In this document: piece after piece, positions 48,946-56,197 of the stretch | How positions within the stretch are numbered: the stretch's first letter is position 1 | How the letters are laid out: each line of letters opens with the position of its first letter | NCBI RefSeq assembly: GCF_000264375.1 | Contig: NZ_AJXW01000003.1 | Location: forward strand, 124,001-188,000 | From: Rhodanobacter thiooxydans LCS2 | Lineage (GTDB): Bacteria > Pseudomonadota > Gammaproteobacteria > Xanthomonadales > Rhodanobacteraceae | Length of the DNA: 64,000 bases | Direction: 5' to 3' | The notes under the pieces: model-generated | What the model saw: only the letters and a program-made list of their open reading frames with translations | What the model was told of the DNA's origin: nothing | The model's database searches: none | Position numbers and translations under genes: made by a program

Positions 48946-50817
48946 ATGAACGCACCCGCCGAAACCCGCAAGTTCGAAGCCGAAGTCGCCCAGGTGCTGC
49001 ACCTGGTCACCCACTCGCTGTACTCGCACAAGGAAATCTTCCTGCGCGAGCTGATCTCCAACGCCTCCGACGCCTGCGACAAGCTGCGCTTCGAGTCGAT
49101 CGCCAAGCCCGAGTTGATGGCCGGCGACAGCGAGCTGCACATCGACGTCAGCTGGGACCCGGATGCGCGCACCGTCACCGTGCGCGACAACGGCATCGGC
49201 ATGAACCGCGACGAGATCGTGGCCAACATCGGCACCATCGCCAGCTCCGGCACGCGCCGTTTCCTGGAGGCGATGTCGGGCGAGCAGAAGGCCGACGCGC
49301 GGCTGATCGGCCAGTTCGGCGTGGGCTTCTATTCCGCCTTCGTGGTGGCCGACAAGGTCACCGTGCTCAGCCGCCGCGCCGATGCGCCGGCCGCCGAGGG
49401 CGTGAAGTGGGAAAGCGACGGCAAGGGCGAGTACACGCTGGAACCGGTCGAGCTGGCCGAGCGCGGCACTTCCGTCATCCTGCACCTGAAGGCCGACGAG
49501 GACGAGTTCCTCAGCCGCTGGCAGCTGCGCGCGCTGATCACCCGCTACTCCGACCACGTGGCGTTCCCGATCCGCATGCCGACCGAGAAGGACGGCAAGC
49601 CCACCGACGAGTTCGAGACCATCAACGCCGCCTCGGCGCTGTGGACCAAGCCGAAGTCGGAGATCAGCGACGCGGACTACCAGAGCTTCTACAAGTCGCT
49701 CGGCCACGACTTCAACGACGCGCTGGCGTGGACGCACAACCGCGTCGAAGGCAGCCAGAGCTTCACCACCCTGCTGTACATCCCCTCGCAGCCGCCGTTC
49801 GACCTGATGATGGGCGGCCGCGACGAGCGCAAAGGCATGAAGCTCTACATCAAGCGCGTCTTCATCATGGACGCCGCCGAAGAGCTGCTGCCGAACTACC
49901 TGCGCTTCGTGCGCGGCGTGGTCGACGCCGACGACCTGCCGCTCAACGTCAGCCGCGAGATCCTGCAGCACAACCGCCAGCTCGAGCGGATCAAGGCCGC
50001 CTGCGTCAAGCGCGTGCTGGACCTGATCGAGAAGCTGGCGAAGGATGAGCCCGAGAAATTCGCCACCTTCTACAAGGCCTTCGGCAACACGCTGAAAGAA
50101 GGCATCAGCGAGGACGCCAACAACCGCGAACGCATCGCCAAGCTGCTGCGCTTCGCCAGCACCAAGGGCGAAGGCACCGCGCAGAACGTCTCGCTGGACG
50201 ACTACATCGGCCGCATGGCCGTCGGCCAGGACGCCATCTGGTACGTCACCGCCGACAGCTACGCCGCCGCCGCGGGCAGCCCGCAGCTGGAAGCGTTCAA
50301 GGCCAAGGACATCGAAGTGCTGCTGATGTCCGACCGCATCGACGAATGGATGATCGGCAGCTTGAGCGAGTACGAGGGCAAGAAGCTGCGCAACGTGGCC
50401 AAGGGCGAACTGCCGCTGGACGAGGCGGACAAGAAGAAGCAGGAGGAGGCGACCAAGGAAGCCGAGCCGCTGCTGAAGAAGCTCAAGGAACTGCTTGGCG
50501 ACCGCGTGGGCGAGGTCAAGGTATCGGCACGCCTGACCGATTCGCCGTCATGCCTGGCGCTCTCCGATTACGAAATGGCGCCGCACCTGGCGCGGCTGCT
50601 GCGGGAAGCCGGGCAGGATATGCCGGAGTCGAAGCCGACGCTGGAGATCAACCCGCAGCATGCGCTGCTGAAGCGGGTCGAGGCGGAAACGGACGAGGCG
50701 AAGGCGAAGGATCTGGCCACGCTGCTGCTGGAGCAGGCGGAGATTGCCGCCGGCGCGCAGCTGCCGGATCCGTCGGCGTTCGTGCAGAGGATGAATCGGG
50801 TGTTGTTGGGACTGTAA
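48946..50817 (+). CDS. htpG: Molecular chaperone HtpG (bacterial Hsp90)
   Basis: A 623-residue Hsp90. The N-terminal ATPase domain has ELISNASDACDKLRFES, RDNGIGMNRDEIV and GQFGVGFYSAFVVADKV. The middle domain carries the catalytic Arg loop (SREILQHNRQLERIK, Arg included). The C-terminal dimerisation domain ends at AFVQRMNRVLLGL. The length matches E. coli HtpG. The open frame runs upstream of the ATG at 48946 into the repeat. A strong terminator follows. Confidence 0.97.
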   Translation: MNAPAETRKFEAEVAQVLHLVTHSLYSHKEIFLRELISNASDACDKLRFESIAKPELMAGDSELHIDVSWDPDARTVTVRDNGIGMNRDEIVANIGTIASSGTRRFLEAMSGEQKADARLIGQFGVGFYSAFVVADKVTVLSRRADAPAAEGVKWESDGKGEYTLEPVELAERGTSVILHLKADEDEFLSRWQLRALITRYSDHVAFPIRMPTEKDGKPTDEFETINAASALWTKPKSEISDADYQSFYKSLGHDFNDALAWTHNRVEGSQSFTTLLYIPSQPPFDLMMGGRDERKGMKLYIKRVFIMDAAEELLPNYLRFVRGVVDADDLPLNVSREILQHNRQLERIKAACVKRVLDLIEKLAKDEPEKFATFYKAFGNTLKEGISEDANNRERIAKLLRFASTKGEGTAQNVSLDDYIGRMAVGQDAIWYVTADSYAAAAGSPQLEAFKAKDIEVLLMSDRIDEWMIGSLSEYEGKKLRNVAKGELPLDEADKKKQEEATKEAEPLLKKLKELLGDRVGEVKVSARLTDSPSCLALSDYEMAPHLARLLREAGQDMPESKPTLEINPQHALLKRVEAETDEAKAKDLATLLLEQAEIAAGAQLPDPSAFVQRMNRVLLGL

Positions 50818-50838
50818 GTCTCAAGATGCAGCTTGATA

Positions 50839-50868
50839 AGAAAGCCCGTTGAATTCGACGGGCTTTCT
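50839..50868. terminator. Bidirectional terminator between htpG and the OLD nuclease gene
   Basis: The stem AGAAAGCCCGT / ACGGGCTTTCT with an eight-base loop is flanked by A- and T-tracts. It can stop both the plus-strand htpG transcript and the minus-strand transcript arriving from 52299. Confidence 0.9.
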
Positions 50869-50928
50869 TTATGAGTGCACCTCAAGGCCATGATGGAAGA
50901 ATAATGCATGCTCCATTTCCTGCTGTAT

Positions 50929-52299
50929 CTAGGAGCGCTGGAAATATTCAATAAGGCGTGTCATTACCGCTCGGGTTGCAGCTCGAAGTTCCTCCCTCAG
51001 TTTATAGCTATCGTCGAGGAGCCCTTCTACCGGTGCCTTACCGTCTTTTGCGGGTTTGGTGCGTATGTCCTTCGCAGGGATGAGCTCGAATATATAGTCT
51101 GGAAAGCGTGATTTTCCGTCCGCGTGGTCGACCGTCTTGTCGTTGTCAAACAGCGCGGCCACCCTCATAAAACCAAGGTCACTTAATACTTGGCAGAGGT
51201 GTTTAATGTTACCGGCTCCTCCCGCGCCCCAGCCGAAAATTTCAGCGGGCATCTCAATCCCGAGCTGCTTAAATACCGTGGGATAGAGCATGACGTCCTC
51301 CTGCCCCTCCGTCAGAAGGATGTTGTCCTCTTGAAAAAAAAGCTCCTTGGCATCCAGCCCAAGGACATGTGGGTTGGACAGGTTGTATGTGACTAGCCGG
51401 CTGATGGCGTCTCGGCCGTTGTGTGACAGCTGATGGATTGTCGTGCCTTTTGTGCCAGTGATCACACGAACTAACGCCGCTCCGGCAGCGATTGCCTCGA
51501 GGTTGACGAAATAGGGCGAGTGCGTGGAAATGACAATTTGGCGATCGGCGGCGTAGCTGGCCAAGACGCGCGCGAGACGTTTTTGCAAGGCTGGGTGTAA
51601 CGAAAGTTCCGGCTCATCAATGACAACCATCTCGTTAGGTTGAGAATCATACAAGGCGTCGGCAATGGCGAACGCACTTATAATCCCTTCGCCCATCCCG
51701 TCACTGGAGTGGGACTGCGTGCCGGAAAAAAATTTAAGGAAATACTGACCGTGATCTGATTGATCGATAGTCCAATTCGGCGTGAAACCTAAAATCTGCT
51801 TCAGCAGGAGGTTAAAGGGTTCGGGTGCGTTGAGCACATGAAAAAGGCGGAATTCGAAGCCACTCAATGTTGACGAACGCTGCGAGGGAAGCTGGCTGTT
51901 CGTCAGAAAGGTATCGCGATTCCAAGAGGATTTGTTAAAATATGGATTGAAGGCGCGTCTAGAAGGTAGGACGAACACTTTCACACCAAGGTCGACACCC
52001 TCTTTTTTTGTCTCGCTTGAGCCTTTGGCTATGGACTGGATTGACTCGACCTTATCGTTGACTGTGTATTTGATTGAGACAGATTGAACCCTGTCATTTC
52101 GTACGCCCTGTGTGAAGCTCACGGGCTGCTGGCCGCCGCGTGCTCGTAAGACTTCGAGGATGGACGATTTTCCGGCGTTGTTGGGGCCAGTCAGGATGGT
52201 CAAGCCGCTCCCGGGTTCTCCGTTTGGCACGGCAAAGGTAATCTCACTTTGTTGCGAGAATCCCCGGTAACCATGAATTTGCAGGGTGGTTAGAGCCAT
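50929..52299 (-). CDS. OLD-type ATPase with TOPRIM nuclease domain
   Basis: A 456-residue ABC-ATPase/TOPRIM fusion. The ATPase has Walker A GPNNAGKSS (residues 38-46), Walker B MVVIDEPELSLHP and H-loop VISTHSPYF. The C-terminal TOPRIM nuclease has the conserved Glu in LLTEGQEDVM and Asp pair in AALFDNDK. OLD nucleases (after phage P2 Old) act in phage defence. There is no UvrD-like partner, so Gabija is not indicated; it looks like a stand-alone class 1 OLD. The gene is visibly AT-richer than its neighbours, suggesting transfer. Confidence 0.86.
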   Translation of the reverse strand: MALTTLQIHGYRGFSQQSEITFAVPNGEPGSGLTILTGPNNAGKSSILEVLRARGGQQPVSFTQGVRNDRVQSVSIKYTVNDKVESIQSIAKGSSETKKEGVDLGVKVFVLPSRRAFNPYFNKSSWNRDTFLTNSQLPSQRSSTLSGFEFRLFHVLNAPEPFNLLLKQILGFTPNWTIDQSDHGQYFLKFFSGTQSHSSDGMGEGIISAFAIADALYDSQPNEMVVIDEPELSLHPALQKRLARVLASYAADRQIVISTHSPYFVNLEAIAAGAALVRVITGTKGTTIHQLSHNGRDAISRLVTYNLSNPHVLGLDAKELFFQEDNILLTEGQEDVMLYPTVFKQLGIEMPAEIFGWGAGGAGNIKHLCQVLSDLGFMRVAALFDNDKTVDHADGKSRFPDYIFELIPAKDIRTKPAKDGKAPVEGLLDDSYKLREELRAATRAVMTRLIEYFQRS

Positions 52300-52423
52300 G
52301 TGATGAATCTCGAATTATTGATGCCTGATCCAGTACAAGACAGCAGAAACCTGAATCTGAGTGTATTTTCAAGTCAAATTTACGGTATCAAACGTTTTGA
52401 AGCATCGCAGTACGTGAGACACG

Positions 52424-53404
52424 CTAGCGTAACGGCATTTCTTTTGTAGTCTTCTCCAGAATATTCATCGACTCGGCGTTCCGTTTTTTCCACTCGCGCA
52501 ACTCCGCATCGTTCTGCGATTCGCTCGCGTAGGTCGTCGCTTGGGCGCGCGGTGCGGGTACCGCGGAGGGGCGACGTACGTTGGGTGCTTCCGGTCTGTA
52601 TGCGGCGCGAATGGCAGCGGGTGCTGGAACCACGGGCGCTGCAGCGGGTGGCGATGGTGCGGTTGCGGTGGAGGACGAGAGCACCGCGATCAGGAGGAGG
52701 CTGGTGATCATGCTTCCGCCGAACGCCAGCGGCGTATCCAGCGGATGCGTGGTGCGGGCCTTGCCGGTTTGCAGCTTGCGCACGGTGGCGATCAGTTCGC
52801 CGCCGTGGATCAGTTCGATGGGTTTGCCTTGGGCGAAGCGGTGGGCGTCGGGGGTGTAGTCGCCGAGGGCGACGATCTTCACCGCGGCGGCCTGGTGATG
52901 CATCAGCAGGCCGTACATTTCGCGCACGACTTTGACGCCGACCTGCCAGTTCTGCCACTGCTTGCATTGCACCAGGATGGTCTTGCCGTTCTTGCGCAGG
53001 ATCAGATCGATGCCGCCGTCGGCGCCGCCGAGGCCGGTTTCTTCGACGGCGTAGCCCTGGCGGCGGAAGGCTTCGCCGGCGAGTTGCTCGAACTGGCGCC
53101 AGCTCATTCGGTGCAGGCTGTCGGTGCCGGTCTGGCTGTCGAGCAACTGTCGCCGGCGGCCGCGACTGACGAAAGAGACGAGGGCGGCGAGCCAGCAGCC
53201 GATCAGCAGCATCCAGGCGAGCGGTGCGTAGGCGCCAGCTGCCGACATCCGGCCCATGCCGGCAAGGACGGGGTTGTGACTGGATGCGAGGTACCAGCCG
53301 ATGCCGTGTCGTATCGCGACATACCCGATCAGGCCGATTAGGATACCGAGCCACCACGGCATGGCCGCAATCTGTTCGAAGCCGCTTTTCATGCGTTTCG
53401 CCAT
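52424..53404 (-). CDS. Membrane-anchored Mrr-type restriction endonuclease
   Basis: A 326-residue protein. Two N-terminal membrane helices (about residues 16-38 and 60-80) lead into an Mrr-type (PD-(D/E)xK) domain: E111, D133 (GGIDLIL) and Q146-C-K148 (VQCKQW). A third hydrophobic segment (SMITSLLLIAVLSS) and a Pro/Ala-rich tail follow. Relatives (DUF2034/restriction endonuclease) are found in many proteobacteria and cut modified or foreign DNA. The ATG at 53404 has a strong GGGGGAG ribosome site. It is 124 bases upstream of the OLD gene on the same strand. Confidence 0.83.
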   Translation of the reverse strand: MAKRMKSGFEQIAAMPWWLGILIGLIGYVAIRHGIGWYLASSHNPVLAGMGRMSAAGAYAPLAWMLLIGCWLAALVSFVSRGRRRQLLDSQTGTDSLHRMSWRQFEQLAGEAFRRQGYAVEETGLGGADGGIDLILRKNGKTILVQCKQWQNWQVGVKVVREMYGLLMHHQAAAVKIVALGDYTPDAHRFAQGKPIELIHGGELIATVRKLQTGKARTTHPLDTPLAFGGSMITSLLLIAVLSSSTATAPSPPAAAPVVPAPAAIRAAYRPEAPNVRRPSAVPAPRAQATTYASESQNDAELREWKKRNAESMNILEKTTKEMPLR

Positions 53405-53499
53405 TTCACTCCCCCTGAGTGCTCCCTGGCGCAGCCACCGTACTGCAAACCCCGCGGGGGAAAACCGGCTGGCCACGCCGGAGCATCCGTCCGCAACGG

Positions 53500-53829
53500 T
53501 TTGACCCCGGCGTGCGAAGCGAAAACTCCGATGCGCAAGGCTGCGGAAGCTTGCGCGGGGAGATCAAGGCCCTGCGGCCGGAGCCGTCGGCGTGGCGCGC
53601 AAGACTTGCAGCCTTGCGTCCGGAGCTTCGAGCCTTGCGGTTTCACGCCCCTGAGCCTTGTGTGCAGAGTTCGAAGGCTTGCGCGAAAGGATCAAGGCGT
53701 CATGCGGGAAGCTGGAGGCTTTGCGCGCAGAGTCCGGAAGCTCGGCGCATCGCGTCCGACACCCTTGCGATCGAGAGTACGGGGCTCGTGCGCAAGGCCT
53801 CGAGCCTTGCGCGCGACTGCCACGCCGAT
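53500..53829. repeat. Degenerate ~22-bp repeat tract, no gene (425-base gap)
   Basis: From about 53500 to 53830 the motifs CCTTGCG and GCGCAAG recur every 20-24 bases (or double that). Examples are CCTTGCGTCCGGAGC, CCTTGCGGTTTCACG, CTTGCGCGAAAGGATCAAGG and CTTGCGCGGGGAGATCAAGG. Frames here read Leu/Arg/Glu-rich coiled-coil-like peptide, but the reading frame is broken and no ribosome site fits. It may be the remnant of a repeat gene or a non-coding repeat array. The first ~95 bases of the gap, 53405-53499, are ordinary upstream sequence. Confidence 0.6.
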
Positions 53830-54399
53830 TCAGTGATCTGCTGCGGGAGAGCTCGCCGGTGGGGCACTGGGAGCGCTGTGGGTAGCGTTCTGCATGACCG
53901 GGGTCGGTGCGGACTGGTAGTTCATGGGGTTCGCGGACCGGTCTATTCCCCGATTCTCGTCGAATCGGATCCGCTCCCCGCGGTTGAAGGAACTCCTGCT
54001 CGCCAGCGCCAGCCGATGACCGTCGATATGTACCCAGTACCAGGAGCCCGGGGGTACCGGCGAGATGGATTCGTAGACGAACTGGGCGTCGTAACCGCCT
54101 CCGGTACGGGGTGTCGTGTGCAGCACCAGGTTGGCGATGAACTGGCTGGACACCGGACGTCCGTGATCGGTCGCCGGTTTGCTGATCATTTCATCCAGGT
54201 TCTGCCGCAGCAATCGGCGCAGCGACGGCGGCAGTTCCATCGCCGGCGAGGCGTCGGTGACCTTGCCGTGGGTATTCACCTGCACGAGGACCGGCAGAAC
54301 CTTGGGCTGGAATTCGTTGAGCGAGCCGGAGGAAGCTGCGGCCGCGCCAGTACCGGCGACCAGCATGCCGAGCAGCAAAGATAGCCGGGTGGATTTCAT
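53830..54399 (-). CDS. Exported hypothetical protein
   Basis: A 189-residue protein with a signal peptide ending GTGAAAASS. The mature part has a TonB-C-like start (PKVLPVLVQVNTHGKVTDAS .. ELPPSLRRLLRQNLDEMI). A beta-rich region follows (QFVYESISPVPPGSWYWVHI) and the tail is disordered (PSAPPASSPAADH). The TonB-C-like pattern (strand, helix, strand) suggests a periplasmic binding module, but no family can be named. AAGGAGGCCGTC precedes the ATG at 54399, a strong ribosome site. It is divergent from the PAP2 gene. Confidence 0.75.
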   Translation of the reverse strand: MKSTRLSLLLGMLVAGTGAAAASSGSLNEFQPKVLPVLVQVNTHGKVTDASPAMELPPSLRRLLRQNLDEMISKPATDHGRPVSSQFIANLVLHTTPRTGGGYDAQFVYESISPVPPGSWYWVHIDGHRLALASRSSFNRGERIRFDENRGIDRSANPMNYQSAPTPVMQNATHSAPSAPPASSPAADH

Positions 54400-54603
54400 G
54401 ACGGCCTCCTTGGATCGTCGTTGGGCGTGGCATGAGGTATGCCGCGGCGGATCGGTTTTCCGTGCAGCCACTATCCTCTGCCCCCGCACGCCCCGTCAAT
54501 CGCCATCGGCGACCCTGCGGCCCGATCCATAAGCCGGATGAAAGGCAGCCCGCGTAGCTTGCGTCGGGAAGGCAGGCGCTGCCTGTCGTGCGGGAGCCGA
54601 GAG

Positions 54604-55227
54604 ATGCCTGCATCGAGGTTCTGGCTGTTCGCCGCCGTCATCCTGTTTTCAGGCGGCGTTCGTGCGGGGGATGGCCCGTTCGGCATCGACCACCGCGTCC
54701 ACTATGACAACAGCGGCATCTGGAACCGCTCCGACCAGAACGCGCTGCTGTACGGCACGATCGGCACGGTGGTCGGCGGTGCCCTGGTGTTCGGCGACAA
54801 CGACCAGCTGGGCGACACGTTCTGGCGTTCGGTGGATGCGATGGTGGTGACCGGCGTCGGCGCCGAGGCGATGAAGTACACCTTCCAACGCAAACGTCCT
54901 TCGCAGACTGACGATCCCGACAAGTTCTTTGCCGGCGGCCATGCCCATAGCTTTCCCAGCGGGGAAGTGGCGGCGATCTCGGCGGCGATCACGCCGTTCA
55001 TCGTCACCTACGGGCGCGATCATCCGGCCGTGTATGCGCTGGCCCTGCTGCCGGCGTACGACGCGGTGGCGCGGGTGAAGACGCATGGCCACTGGCAGAG
55101 CGACGTGCTGGTCGGCGCCGCGCTGGGCACCGGAATTGGCCTGTGGGCGGCGCACCGGGACTCGCCTTTGATCGTCAGCTGGCTGCCGGGCGGCTTCAAG
55201 GTGGGTTTCATTCACCGGTTCAAGTGA
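54604..55227 (+). CDS. PAP2-family phosphatase
   Basis: A 207-residue membrane-associated phosphatase with a signal peptide (ending GGVRAG). PAP2 motif 1 is KYTFQRKRP, motif 2 is SFPSGEVAA and motif 3 is ARVKTHGHWQSD. The second motif reads PSGE instead of the usual PSGH, a variation seen in several bacterial PAP2 branches. It likely removes phosphate from lipid phosphates at the periplasmic face, such as undecaprenyl pyrophosphate or phosphatidic acid. The ATG at 54604 follows GGGAGCCGAG. It is divergent from the TonB-C-like gene. Confidence 0.86.
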   Translation: MPASRFWLFAAVILFSGGVRAGDGPFGIDHRVHYDNSGIWNRSDQNALLYGTIGTVVGGALVFGDNDQLGDTFWRSVDAMVVTGVGAEAMKYTFQRKRPSQTDDPDKFFAGGHAHSFPSGEVAAISAAITPFIVTYGRDHPAVYALALLPAYDAVARVKTHGHWQSDVLVGAALGTGIGLWAAHRDSPLIVSWLPGGFKVGFIHRFK

Positions 55228-55245
55228 GCGCGGTACGCCGCCGGC

Positions 55246-55878
55246 TCAGCACTGTGTGCGGCCGCCAGCCAGTTGCTTGCATGGGTGGAAGATTGGCTGG
55301 TCCGATACCGGCGGCGGATGCTGGCCGTGGTCGCCGTCGTGGTCGTGGTCGCGAGGGGGACGCGGGTAGGGCGGCCCCCAGTAGGCGGGCGGAGCGTTGT
55401 AGACCGGCTGGCTCAGCTGGTTCTGATAGTCCGCATTCTGCTGGCGCAACGCCGCATTCTCGGCCTGCAGCCGGTCGCGGTCGGCGGCCTGTGCCGCCGC
55501 CTGGTCGGCCAGCGCCTGCTGCTGGGCTTCCTCCGCGCGTTGCTGCGCCGCGTAGGCCTCGTCGGCGTCGCGCTGGGCCTTCTCGTCCATGGCCTGCTGG
55601 CGGGCGTCGACGCGCTGCTGGTAGAGCGCTTCGAGGTGGCGCGATTGCGCATAGCGTTTGGCCAGCTCGTCCTGGCCCAGACGCAGGTAGCGGTCGATGA
55701 CTTCGGTGTCGTCGGCCTGGTGCAGCAGTTCGCCGCTGCCGTTCGGGCAGGGATGGTCGGTGTAGGCAAGCTGCCCGCCCTGCGTGCATTTGTAGATGTT
55801 CTGGGCGCCGGCGGCCGGCGCCGCGGTCAACAGCATGGCGGCAGCCAGGCAACGGATTCCCGCGGTCAGGCTTTTCAT
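55246..55878 (-). CDS. DUF4124 protein with long coiled coil
   Basis: A 210-residue exported protein. After the signal peptide (ending AAGAQ), a short DUF4124 module IYKCTQGGQLAYTDHPCPNG holds a cysteine pair. A long Ala/Gln/Glu-rich helix (about residues 65-155) with heptad-like spacing predicts a coiled coil. The C-terminal tail is Pro/His/Asp-rich (PRDHDHDGDHGQHPPP), perhaps metal-binding. It may form an envelope oligomer. No specific role is known. It is convergent with the PAP2 gene, 18 bases apart. Confidence 0.8.
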   Translation of the reverse strand: MKSLTAGIRCLAAAMLLTAAPAAGAQNIYKCTQGGQLAYTDHPCPNGSGELLHQADDTEVIDRYLRLGQDELAKRYAQSRHLEALYQQRVDARQQAMDEKAQRDADEAYAAQQRAEEAQQQALADQAAAQAADRDRLQAENAALRQQNADYQNQLSQPVYNAPPAYWGPPYPRPPRDHDHDGDHGQHPPPVSDQPIFHPCKQLAGGRTQC

Positions 55879-56197
55879 GATGGCGACATTCTGCACCCGG
55901 CCGGCATCGCCCGCATTCCGGTGGCCCGGAACGGAAGGCCGCTGGGCGTGGGTCCGGCTGCGGCAGGCGGTCAGGGCGTCGACAGGAGGTGAAGGCAATT
56001 GCCGCATCGAGTCATTCCAGACCGAGAAATCGCTTCCTGATACCGCAAAAATGAGATTTGCATCACATTTCTGGTGCTAGCGTTCTTCGCTGCGGGTGCC
56101 GCCCGAGGGGTGGCTGGGTGCCCAGGGTCCGGTCGAGCGGATGGGGAAGGGTTCCCGGCAAGGGAGTGCGTCACCTCGTGCGGGAGCGCGATGCGTC
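55879..56197 (+). other. 319-base gap upstream of the TIR gene
   Basis: No gene is seen. An AT-richer island around 56030-56090 (CGCAAAAATGAGATTTGCAT) stands out from the GC-rich background and is the likely promoter zone for the TIR cassette. A start near 56100 would leave a leader of about 100 bases. The rest is the promoter side of the DUF4124 gene. Confidence 0.4.

Noticed and set aside
50929-53404. Gabija or PARIS defence system
   Set aside because: The OLD gene has ATPase and TOPRIM in one protein and its neighbour is an Mrr nuclease, not a UvrD helicase; no AriB-like separate TOPRIM gene is present.
53500-53829. CRISPR array
   Set aside because: Repeat units are short, imperfect and in both orientations, spacing is irregular and no spacer-like unique segments or cas genes are present.
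53419-54384. Plus-strand 321-codon frame through the repeat tract
   Set aside because: It starts in the 5' end of the Mrr-type gene region, has no ribosome site, crosses the degenerate repeats and continues antisense to a signal-peptide gene with a strong ribosome site.
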